From Gammaproteobacteria bacterium (GTDB lineage Bacteria; Pseudomonadota; Gammaproteobacteria; Pseudomonadales; Pseudohongiellaceae): a stretch of 40,177 nucleotides of DNA. Each line of letters begins with the position of its first letter. The first letter of the stretch is position 1. The position numbers and the translations under genes are program-made. Location of the stretch: NCBI GenBank assembly GCA_030832825.1, contig JAURIJ010000026.1:1-40177 (forward strand), in the 5' to 3' direction. Below the pieces are notes generated by a model. That model saw only the letters and a program-made list of their open reading frames with translations. It had not been told where the DNA came from and made no database searches. This document shows positions 1 to 6,777 of this stretch, in pieces.

Positions 1-110
1 AGGGACGGCACGCCGTTGCCGGCGGCGTCTTCACTCAAGGCAAACGACGGGCTTGAGGCCAGCGCCCCCAGCCCCAACATGAACACCAGACTCACAACTC
101 GCTTGCTCAT
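1..110 (-). CDS. Exported protein, N-terminal fragment (cut by window edge)
   Basis: Only the first 36 codons are inside the window. They begin MSKRVVSLVFMLGLGALASS and look like a Sec signal peptide: basic start, hydrophobic core, small residues, then probable cleavage after PSFA before an acidic LSEDAAGNG stretch. An AGAGG ribosome-binding site lies about 8 nt before the ATG. The mature protein runs off the left edge, so its function cannot be read. It is divergent from the regulator starting at 382. Confidence 0.7.
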   Translation of the reverse strand, partial: MSKRVVSLVFMLGLGALASSPSFALSEDAAGNGVPS

Positions 111-323
111 CGCAGACACCTCTCTTGCTTCACACGGATGGTCGAACGTTGCAGCCGCCATGACTCAGCAGCTCATGGCGCTACAGTGCAGCCGCAGAGA
201 ACGAAATACCTGTGGAAAAGCGGAAGTTTTCATCCAGAAAATGTGATGAAACCGGCAAAGCGCCGTGCCGCGCTGGAAAGCTGATCCAAATAGGGATAAA
301 AGACGTTAAGGGCATAGAGAAGA

Positions 324-349
324 CATCGCGCAGGTCCGGACCTGCGATG
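324..349. promoter_or_regulatory. Perfect 18-bp palindrome upstream of the CadC-like regulator
   Basis: CGCAGGTCC (329-337) is followed directly by its reverse complement GGACCTGCG (338-346). CATCG/CGATG flanks extend the dyad, with a 2-nt bulge on the left. It sits 35 bp before the start codon at 382, in the 271-bp gap between two divergent genes. With no T-run it is more likely an operator or 5'-UTR hairpin than a terminator. Autoregulation by the adjacent winged-helix protein is a guess. Confidence 0.45.
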
Positions 350-381
350 GATATCCAGCGCGCGAAAGCGCAGAGGCCGAC

Positions 382-1467
382 ATGACACAGACACATCGCA
401 TTGCCGAGACCAGCCATGCTTCCCTGGACGCTCGCGGCAGCGCCTTCATGCTGCAGCGCTGGCTCGTCGACCCGGCAAGCCGCCAACTGCAGCATCTGGA
501 CAGCGGCGAGGTCCGCTCGCTCGAACCACGCCTGATGCGCCTGCTGTGTCTGTTGTGCGCAGCGCCAGGACGCGTGCTGAGCCGCGAGAGCCTGATGGAG
601 GAACTGTGGCCGCGCGTGGTGGTGAACGAGAATTCCCTGACTCGCGCCGTCTCGGAGCTGCGTCGTCGACTGGAAACCGACAGTACCGATGCCTCGCTGA
701 TCGACACCATTCCCAAGACGGGCTATCGCCTCGCCACGCATTGCCGCGTGCAGGACGTCGACTCGACCACGGACTTCCGCCGTGCCGCGGGGGAGCCGAT
801 GCGTGCGCAGGCGTCCTTTGTCTCACCCTCCACCACGCCGCGCCTGCGTCTGCCTGCGCGACCGCTGCTGGGGGGCGCCATCAGCATGGCTCTCGGCGCT
901 TTCATGCTGCTGGGCGCACAGGGCCTGCTGACGGCCGATGCCCCGACCCCGGCCGCCTATCCGCTGGCCGACATCAATCTGAGCAGCGAGACCGCAGCCC
1001 AGCGCCTGGTGGGCGGGCATCTGGCGCCGGCCTCTGCCACGCTGACGGATGACGCGACGCCGGGTCTCGAAATCAGCCCGCTCTCCGGCACGCAGCCCGT
1101 GCGCTCGAGCGACGGCCGTCTGTTCGCCATGGTGCGCTATGGCGAAGAGGGCTCCAGCCTGCTGCTCGGCTCGACCGAATTGCCGAATTCTCCCGTGACT
1201 GTGCTCAGCACCCAGGACGTGATCTACAACCTGCAATGGTCCCCGCTGGACCGCGCCCTGCTGTTCGCCCAGGCCCCGCGCCTGGCGCCGGCCTCGCTGC
1301 AGGGGCAGGATGAGCGGGCCAGCCTGGTGATGTTCGACCTCGACAGCTTCCAGACCCGCCTGCTGCAGGGCCCCGACGTGAAGTACGACACCAACCCCGA
1401 GGCCCGGGAACAGACGCGCGGCTTCAAGCTGACGGCATTGACGCGCCATTTCGACTGGCTGTCCTGA
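382..1467 (+). CDS. CadC/ToxR-like transmembrane winged-helix transcriptional regulator
   Basis: This is a 361-residue membrane-bound transcription factor. Residues about 22-120 form an OmpR/PhoB-type winged helix, with the typical pattern of recognition helix NSLTRAVSELRRRL (83-97) and wing ending IPKTGYRL (110-117). There is no receiver domain. A single transmembrane segment follows at about 162-184, and the remaining residues would form a periplasmic sensory domain that I cannot assign. This order is that of the CadC/ToxR class, which senses envelope or external conditions and binds DNA from the membrane. The ATG is preceded by GAGG. The next gene on the same strand is modA, but an operator-like palindrome separates them, so the regulator need not control molybdate uptake. 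Ligand and targets are unknown. Confidence 0.8.
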   Translation: MTQTHRIAETSHASLDARGSAFMLQRWLVDPASRQLQHLDSGEVRSLEPRLMRLLCLLCAAPGRVLSRESLMEELWPRVVVNENSLTRAVSELRRRLETDSTDASLIDTIPKTGYRLATHCRVQDVDSTTDFRRAAGEPMRAQASFVSPSTTPRLRLPARPLLGGAISMALGAFMLLGAQGLLTADAPTPAAYPLADINLSSETAAQRLVGGHLAPASATLTDDATPGLEISPLSGTQPVRSSDGRLFAMVRYGEEGSSLLLGSTELPNSPVTVLSTQDVIYNLQWSPLDRALLFAQAPRLAPASLQGQDERASLVMFDLDSFQTRLLQGPDVKYDTNPEAREQTRGFKLTALTRHFDWLS

Positions 1468-1494
1468 GCCCCCCGACGCCCGGCTGGACGCCCC

Positions 1495-1522
1495 TGCGCT
1501 GTATATGAAATGATACAGCGCA
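1495..1522. promoter_or_regulatory. ModE-like operator before modABC
   Basis: A perfect inverted repeat has arms TGCGCTGTAT (1495-1504) and ATACAGCGCA (1513-1522) and an 8-nt spacer. Half-sites of CGCTGTAT type resemble the CGnTATAT half-site bound by the molybdate-responsive repressor ModE. The position 32 bp upstream of modA fits repression by ModE-molybdate. No modE gene lies in the window. Confidence 0.6.
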
Positions 1523-1553
1523 TGGTTCCGACCCCCACTCTGGAGCGTCCCTG

Positions 1554-2339
1554 ATGTCCCCGACCCTTCCCTTGCACCGCCTCGCCGCGCTCGTCATGGC
1601 GTGGCTGCTGCCATGCGCGGCAGGGCAGGCGCAGACGCCGACTGTGGCCGCCGCGTCCGATCTGCAGTTCGCGCTGCAGGAAGTGCACGCGCAGTTCGTG
1701 CGAGACACGAGGCAGCAGGTGCAGCTGGTGTTCGGCTCCTCTGGCAATTTCTACCGCCAGATCGTCGAGGGCGCGCCCTTCGAGTTGTTCCTCTCGGCAG
1801 ACGAAAGCTTCGTGACGCGGCTCGCCGAGCAAGGCTTGACCCGCGACGAAGGCCGGCTTTATGCCATCGGCCGTCTGGCCCTGTTCGCCCCGCATGGCTC
1901 TCCGCTGCAGGTGGATGCCGAATTGAACGGCCTGCGTGCCGCGCTGCAGCGGGGTGATATCCGCCGCTTCGCGATTGCCAGCCCCGAACACGCGCCTTAC
2001 GGGGCGCGCGCCGAGGAAGCCCTGCGACATGCCGGCCTGTGGGAAGCCCTGCAGGACGCGCTGGTGCTGGGCGAGAACGTCTCGCAGGCCGCGCAGTTCG
2101 CCGCCTCCGGCAATGCCCAGGGCGGCATCATCGCCTACTCGCTGGCACTGGCGCCGAATGTGGCAGCGCTCGGCACGTCGGCCGTGCTGCCGGAACAATG
2201 GCACTCGCCGCTGCGCCAGCGCATGGTGCTGCTGAAGACGGCGTCGCCGGGCATCGAGGCCTTCTACGACTATCTGCAGCAGCCGGCGGCCCTGGCCATC
2301 TTGACCCGCTACGGCTTTGCCCTGCCGGCTGAGGACTGA
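1554..2339 (+). CDS. modA: Molybdate ABC transporter, periplasmic binding protein
   Basis: The product is a 261-residue periplasmic solute-binding protein that captures molybdate (or tungstate) and delivers it to ModBC. The signal peptide covers about residues 1-27 and ends GQAQT. The mature protein opens with the ModA motif VAAASDLQFAL. It continues with VFGSSGNFYRQI and FELFLSADE, the oxyanion-binding loops of the family. Length is normal for ModA. It is the first gene of modABC, 6 bp from modB, and follows a ModE-like palindrome at 1495-1522. Confidence 0.93.
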   Translation: MSPTLPLHRLAALVMAWLLPCAAGQAQTPTVAAASDLQFALQEVHAQFVRDTRQQVQLVFGSSGNFYRQIVEGAPFELFLSADESFVTRLAEQGLTRDEGRLYAIGRLALFAPHGSPLQVDAELNGLRAALQRGDIRRFAIASPEHAPYGARAEEALRHAGLWEALQDALVLGENVSQAAQFAASGNAQGGIIAYSLALAPNVAALGTSAVLPEQWHSPLRQRMVLLKTASPGIEAFYDYLQQPAALAILTRYGFALPAED

Positions 2340-2345
2340 GCGGAC

Positions 2346-3020
2346 ATGGACTGGACCGCCCTGCTGCTTTCCCTGGAACTGTCCCTGTGGACGATGCTGA
2401 TCCTGCTGCCCATCGGCATCTGGTCGGGCCGTCGCCTGGCCTGGACGCCGGTGCGGGGCAAGAGCCTGCTCGAGGCCCTGGTGGCACTGCCACTGGTGCT
2501 GCCCCCCACCGTGCTGGGTTTCTACCTGCTGGTGGCCATGGGCGCGGGCTCGCCCTTCGGCCGCGCCTGGGAATCGCTGTTCGGTCAGCAGCTCACCTTC
2601 TCCTTCGCCGGCCTGCTGATCGCCTCGGTCATCTTCAACCTGCCCTTCGCCATCCAGCCCATGCAGCGCGCCTTCGAGGCGATTGCGCCGGAAGTGCGCG
2701 AGGCCGGCCGCTGCTGCGGCATGAGCCCCTGGCAGATCCTGCTGCGCATCGAACTGCCGCTGGCCTGGCCGGGCATTCTCTCGGCCCTGGTGCTGACCTT
2801 CGCCCACACCCTGGGGGAGTTCGGCGTGGTGCTGATGGTGGGCGGCAGCATTCCCGGCGAGACCCGCACCATCGCCGTCTCGATCTATGACCGCGTGCAG
2901 GCCTTCGACAACCAGTCCGCCGGGCTGATGTCGGCCGTGCTGCTGGGCATCTCCCTCGCGGCGATCAGCCTGTCCTACCTCGCCACCGCGCGACTGCAGA
3001 AGAGTCAGCCCCATGCCTGA
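2346..3020 (+). CDS. modB: Molybdate ABC transporter permease
   Basis: A 224-residue inner-membrane permease with about five hydrophobic segments. It carries the ModB signature LPLVLPPTVLGFYLL near residues 49-63. The cytoplasmic EAA loop, EAGRCCGMSPWQILLRIELP at about 119-138, docks onto ModC. Length is typical of ModB. It starts 6 bp after modA and overlaps modC by 8 bp, indicating tight translational coupling. Confidence 0.93.
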   Translation: MDWTALLLSLELSLWTMLILLPIGIWSGRRLAWTPVRGKSLLEALVALPLVLPPTVLGFYLLVAMGAGSPFGRAWESLFGQQLTFSFAGLLIASVIFNLPFAIQPMQRAFEAIAPEVREAGRCCGMSPWQILLRIELPLAWPGILSALVLTFAHTLGEFGVVLMVGGSIPGETRTIAVSIYDRVQAFDNQSAGLMSAVLLGISLAAISLSYLATARLQKSQPHA

Positions 3021-4113
3021 CGGTCTGCATCTGACACTGCAACAGCAGACACCTATCCCGCTGGAGGCCCGCCTGCATTGCGCGCCTGGGGAAGTTCTGG
3101 CGCTGGTCGGTCCGTCGGGCAGCGGGAAGACCACGCTGCTGCGCAGCATCGCCGGACTGCATCCGCACGGGCAGGGCCGCATCGAGTGCCATGGCGTGGT
3201 CTGGTATGACAGCGCTTCGCGACTCTGCCTGCCGACTCAGCAGCGTCGCGTGGGCATGGTGTTCCAGCAGTTCGCGCTGTTCCCGCACCTGAGCGCACTG
3301 GACAACGTGGCGGCGGCGATGCTCGACTTGCCGGCAGGGGAACGCCGACAGCATGCTCAGCGCTGGCTGGCACGCATGCATCTGCAGGGGCTGGAGAACA
3401 GGCTGCCGCGTCAGCTGTCGGGCGGCCAGCAACAGCGCGTGGCCGTGGCCCGCGCCCTGGCGCGCGAACCGCAGATCCTGCTGCTGGACGAGCCCTTCTC
3501 GGCGGTGGATCGCGCCACTCGCGAAGCCCTGTACTACGAGCTGGCGGAGCTGCGCGAGGAATTGCGCATGCCCGTGATCCTCGTCACCCATGATCTCGAT
3601 GAAGCCACCCTGCTGGCCGATCGCATGTGCATGCTCGACCACGGCCGCATCCTGCAGACGGCGACCCCGGACGAACTGCTGCGGGCCCCGGCCAGCGCGG
3701 CCGTGGCAAGAATGCTGGGCATGCGCAATCTGTTCGCCGGCACGCTGCTGGGCCATGAGTCGAACTGCAGCGTGCTGCGCTGGCAGGGGCAGACGCTGCG
3801 CATTGCACGCCAGTTGCACATGGCGCCTGGCGAGGACGTGATGTGGGCAGTGCCCGGCACGGGCGTGATGCTGCTCAGCAGCCATGGGACGAGTCTGCAA
3901 CCGCTGGAGAATCAGGTGTCGGTGCAGGTGACGCGCATTCTCGCGCTGGGGGAACAGCTGCGCGTGATGCTGCAGTGCGGCAGCGACACTCTCACCATGA
4001 GCGTGCCGCGGCATGTCGCCCAGCGCCATGCGTTGAGCGAAGGCCAGCCCCTGCAGGTGCGCCTGCGCGGCGAGCTGATTCACGTCATGCCGGCCGCGCA
4101 CACGCAGGGCTGA
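3013..4113 (+). CDS. modC: Molybdate ABC transporter ATP-binding protein
   Basis: A 366-residue ABC ATPase that powers ModAB. Visible motifs are Walker A GPSGSGKTT (about 34-42), the Q-loop in GMVFQQFALFPHL, the signature [15 protein letters not shown], Walker B ILLLDEPFSAVD, and the switch histidine in LVTHDLDEA. The C-terminal 100 or so residues match a MOP/TOBE molybdate-binding domain, which distinguishes ModC from general importer ATPases. The ATG overlaps the end of modB. The gene converges on the oxidoreductase at 4131 with only 17 bp between. Confidence 0.93.
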   Translation: MPDGLHLTLQQQTPIPLEARLHCAPGEVLALVGPSGSGKTTLLRSIAGLHPHGQGRIECHGVVWYDSASRLCLPTQQRRVGMVFQQFALFPHLSALDNVAAAMLDLPAGERRQHAQRWLARMHLQGLENRLPRQLSGGQQQRVAVARALAREPQILLLDEPFSAVDRATREALYYELAELREELRMPVILVTHDLDEATLLADRMCMLDHGRILQTATPDELLRAPASAAVARMLGMRNLFAGTLLGHESNCSVLRWQGQTLRIARQLHMAPGEDVMWAVPGTGVMLLSSHGTSLQPLENQVSVQVTRILALGEQLRVMLQCGSDTLTMSVPRHVAQRHALSEGQPLQVRLRGELIHVMPAAHTQG

Positions 4114-4130
4114 GGCCCTTCACCGGACTG

Positions 4131-5144
4131 TCAGTCGGCCACCTTGACCAGCTGCTTGCCCAGATTGCGTCCGCGCAACAGGCCGCGGAAATACTCAGGC
4201 GCCTTCTCGAGCCCCTCGCCCACCGTTTCGCGGTACTGGATGCGCCCTTCCTTCACCCACTGCCCGAGCTGCCGCGTGGCCTCGGGCCAGCGCGCAAACC
4301 ACTCGCTGACTAAGAAAAAGCGGTGCTCGGGCACCACCGGCAAGGCCTTGAGGATGTCGGCCGGAAGCACCGACTGACTGATGTCCTTGTCGTTGTAACT
4401 GGAGACATAGCCGCAGATGGGCACACGCGCGCCAGGGGTGAGCAGCGGCGCCACGGCGCGGGTGACCTCCCCGCCGACGTTCTCGAAGTAGATGTCGATG
4501 CCGCGCGGACAGGCCGCTGCCAGACGTTCGGCCAGGTGCGGCTCGCGATAGTCCAGGCAGTCATCGAAGCCCAGCTCCTCGCGCACATGACGGCACTTCT
4601 GCTCGCCGCCCGCGATGCCCACCACATGCAGGCCCTTGAGCTTCGCGATCTGGCCCACCACGGAGCCGACCGCGCCGGAAGCTGCCGCCACCACGAGAGT
4701 CTCGCCCGGCTGCGGGCGACCAAGCTCCAGCAGGCCGAAGTAGGCCGTGCGACCGGGCATGCCCACCACGCCCAGATGGGCCGAGAGCGTGCCATTGGCC
4801 AGGTCGACCTTCATGAGCATGGGGTCGGTGTCGTCCGCCACGATCATGCTGCGCCAGCCCTTGTGGATGGTGACATGGTCGCCCACCGCATAGCGGCTGG
4901 AGCGCGACTGCAGCACCACACCGGCCGTCTCGCCCGGCATGATGTCGCCAATCTCCAGCGGCTTGGCATAGGACTTGGCGTCATTCATGCGCCCGCGCAT
5001 GTACGGGTCCAAGGACAGCCAGAGGACCTTGATCAGGATCTGCCCCTCGCCGAGTTCGGGGACTTCTTCGTGGACGATGCCGAAACAGGCATCCTCGGGT
5101 TCGCCGACCGGACGCCGGGCCAGCACGATCTTCGTGTTCTGCAT
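4131..5144 (-). CDS. NADP-dependent medium-chain oxidoreductase (zinc-free, CurA/leukotriene B4 dehydrogenase-like)
   Basis: A 337-residue enzyme of the zinc-independent medium-chain dehydrogenase/reductase superfamily. These enzymes typically reduce the C=C bond of enones with NADPH. LSLDPYMRGRM (about 44-53) is the hallmark N-terminal motif of this subgroup. The Rossmann nucleotide-binding loop is AASGAVGSVVG (154-164). FENVGGEVTRAV and a CGYVSSYN-like segment follow as in the family. The chosen ATG has AAGGAG 7 nt upstream; the frame remains open further upstream but without support. It lies 95 bp downstream of the argD-like gene on the same strand and may be cotranscribed. The physiological substrate is unknown. 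Confidence 0.85.
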   Translation of the reverse strand: MQNTKIVLARRPVGEPEDACFGIVHEEVPELGEGQILIKVLWLSLDPYMRGRMNDAKSYAKPLEIGDIMPGETAGVVLQSRSSRYAVGDHVTIHKGWRSMIVADDTDPMLMKVDLANGTLSAHLGVVGMPGRTAYFGLLELGRPQPGETLVVAAASGAVGSVVGQIAKLKGLHVVGIAGGEQKCRHVREELGFDDCLDYREPHLAERLAAACPRGIDIYFENVGGEVTRAVAPLLTPGARVPICGYVSSYNDKDISQSVLPADILKALPVVPEHRFFLVSEWFARWPEATRQLGQWVKEGRIQYRETVGEGLEKAPEYFRGLLRGRNLGKQLVKVAD

Positions 5145-5238
5145 GGAATTCTCCTTGAAGGCGCGCGGCAGAGGTCCGCGCGCCGGCCATGGTACCCAAT
5201 CCGCTCGCCACTTGCCGCCCCTCTGCCGGGAACCGCGC

Positions 5239-6456
5239 TCAGGCTGCGCGGACAGCCGCAGCGCCTGGTGCCAGCACATCGGCGCAGGCTCTGCGCAGGA
5301 TATCCAGCCCTTCCTCCCACTCCGCCGGCTCCAGCAGCAGACTCGGAATCAGGCGCAGCACCGCATTGCGGGTCGGCGTCACCAGCAGTCCGCGTGCCAG
5401 GGCCGCTTCGGTCAGGGCGCTCACCTGGGCGTCGCTGTGCAGCTGCAGCCCCAGCAGCAGGCCCTGGCCGCGCACTTCGCGCAGCAGCTGCGGATACTCG
5501 ACAGCGAGCTGTTGCAGATCCTGCAGGGCGCGATGTCCCAGACGCGCCACACGCGCGGCCACGTCGTGAGTGACCAGATAGTCCACCACGGCACTGGCGG
5601 CAGCGCAGCCCAGCGGATTGCCGCAATAGGTGCCGCCGTGATCGCCTCTGGCCACGCCGGCCGCCACCTGTCGCGTCACGGCGAAGGCCGCCAGAGGAAA
5701 GCCCCCTGCGATGCCCTTGCCCATGGTGAGAATGTCCGGCTTCACGCCGGCCGCGTCCACCGCGAAGAAACTGCCCGTGCGACAGAAACCCGTCTGCACC
5801 TCATCGGCGATCAGCAAGGCGCCATGCTCACGGCACAGCGCCGCCACTGCCGGCAGATAGTCGGGCACCGGCACGCGCACGCCGCCCTCGCCCTGCACCG
5901 GCTCCAGCAGCACGGCAGCGACGTGGTCGCTCATCGCGGCCCGCAGCGCGTGCACATCACCAAAGGGCAGGAACTGATGACCCGGCACCTGCGGCGCGAA
6001 GCGCGCCCCATTCTCCGGCCCGCCGGAAAGGGACAGTGTGGCCAGGGTGCGGCCGTGGAAGGAATTGGACGCCACCAACACCTTGCTGCGCCCGGTCACC
6101 TTGCGCGCCAGCTTGACGGCGGCATCGTTGGCCTCGGCGCCGCTGTTGGCGAAGAAGACACGCTCCAGTCCGGCCGGCAGCACGCCCTGCAGCTGCTGCA
6201 GCAGCTTCGCGCGCACCGGGGAGTAGGTGAACCCGGAATTGGGATTCTGCATCAGCCTGCCCGCCTGTTCGGCGATCGCCGCCACCAGCACCGGGTGGGA
6301 ATGGCCCAGCGAGGTCACGCCCCAGCCGGCGGTGAAGTCGAGGAAGGCGCGGCCCTGCTCGTCCCAGACACGGGCGCCCAGACCGCGTTCGATGGCCACT
6401 GGCTGTTTCATGCAGACAGACAGCGCGAGGCTGTCTTCAATCTCGATCGTGTTCAT
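5239..6456 (-). CDS. argD: Acetylornithine aminotransferase-like class III aminotransferase
   Basis: A 405-residue PLP enzyme of aminotransferase class III. It shows the phosphate-binding motif SGAEAND (105-111), SFHGRT (132-137), LLEPVQGEGG, the cofactor aspartate in ADEVQTGFCRTG (D218, Q221), the Schiff-base lysine K247 in TMGKGIAGGFP, and GGTYCGNPLGCAAA. The best fit is ArgD: N-acetyl-L-glutamate 5-semialdehyde plus glutamate to N-acetylornithine, in arginine synthesis. Succinylornithine or other omega-aminotransferase activity is possible. The ATG at 6456 has GGAGGG 5 nt upstream; an in-frame ATG 7 codons earlier has none. The upstream stretch holds a promoter, an Arg-rich leader peptide and a terminator, which suggests attenuation. 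Confidence 0.82.
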   Translation of the reverse strand: MNTIEIEDSLALSVCMKQPVAIERGLGARVWDEQGRAFLDFTAGWGVTSLGHSHPVLVAAIAEQAGRLMQNPNSGFTYSPVRAKLLQQLQGVLPAGLERVFFANSGAEANDAAVKLARKVTGRSKVLVASNSFHGRTLATLSLSGGPENGARFAPQVPGHQFLPFGDVHALRAAMSDHVAAVLLEPVQGEGGVRVPVPDYLPAVAALCREHGALLIADEVQTGFCRTGSFFAVDAAGVKPDILTMGKGIAGGFPLAAFAVTRQVAAGVARGDHGGTYCGNPLGCAAASAVVDYLVTHDVAARVARLGHRALQDLQQLAVEYPQLLREVRGQGLLLGLQLHSDAQVSALTEAALARGLLVTPTRNAVLRLIPSLLLEPAEWEEGLDILRRACADVLAPGAAAVRAA

Positions 6457-6479
6457 AAGCCCTCCGGCTTTCTTCAAGG

Positions 6480-6519
6480 CAAAAAAAAACCTCCAGGAGT
6501 CGCGCGACGCCTGGAGGTT
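6480..6519 (-). terminator. Intrinsic terminator / putative attenuator before argD-like gene
   Basis: On the minus strand AACCTCCAGG (6519-6510) pairs with CCTGGAGGTT (6497-6488) around a loop that itself contains GTCGCGCGAC. The stem is followed by a run of about nine T. It ends only 24 bp before the argD-like start codon and lies downstream of a promoter reading the same way, which is the arrangement of a transcription attenuator. Confidence 0.8.
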
Positions 6520-6541
6520 CTATGGGGTACTGCAATCGTGC

Positions 6542-6673
6542 TTAGAAGGTCTCCGACATCGGCGCTGAATGGGCGGCACGCGCGCGCGCGCGACGACGCG
6601 CCGCGGCAGCACGCGCGGCTGACATGGCGGCAGCCATGGCAAGGTCGGTCAAGCGAAGCGCAGTGGTGTTCAT
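6542..6673 (-). CDS. Putative 43-residue arginine/alanine-rich leader peptide
   Basis: A short open frame starts MNTTALRLTDLAMAAAM and ends APMSETF with a TAA stop. Arg codons fall at residues 7, 21, 26, 27, 28, 30 and 32, with an RRRARAR run 11-17 codons before the stop. About 14 codons are Ala. It lies between a sigma70-type promoter (6724-6752) and the attenuator-like terminator (6480-6519) of the argD-like gene. The last codons (GGAGACCTTCT, 6554-6544) can pair with the 5' arm of the terminator. The ribosome-binding site is weak (GGAT). A chance frame in a CG-repeat tract is the alternative. Confidence 0.5.
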   Translation of the reverse strand: MNTTALRLTDLAMAAAMSAARAAAARRRARARAAHSAPMSETF

Positions 6674-6723
6674 GGGCCGTATCCAGCGTGGTGCAAAAGT
6701 GCACGTCGGGTTTGAGGCGCGCG

Positions 6724-6752
6724 AATCTATGTGATCTACTTGGCCGTGTCAA
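6724..6752 (-). promoter_or_regulatory. Sigma70-type promoter for leader/argD-like transcript
   Basis: On the minus strand TTGACA (6752-6747) and TAGATT (6729-6724) are separated by exactly 17 nt. Transcription would begin near 6717, about 44 nt before the leader-peptide ATG. The 6457-6777 stretch contains this promoter, the leader frame and the terminator, and nothing else recognisable except a GTGCA/TGCAC hairpin near 6691-6704. Confidence 0.7.
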
Positions 6753-6777
6753 CCACGTGATCAAGGCGAATCGCGGC

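Noticed and set aside
1224-3182. Long minus-strand open frame across modA and modB
   Set aside because: It is antisense to clearly recognisable modA/modB, has Gln/Gly/Arg/His-rich low-complexity translation and no family motif. High GC keeps such shadow frames open.
6575-6600. CGCGCG tract as a simple-sequence repeat or Z-DNA element
   Set aside because: It is short and interrupted. It is better explained as the Arg/Ala codon run of the leader frame, although chance cannot be excluded.
4975-6777. Plus-strand extension of the TonB-like protein frame back through the argD-like gene
   Set aside because: The frame happens to be open, but the translation upstream of 6778 is antisense to argD and the oxidoreductase. 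The signal peptide starts at the 6778 ATG.
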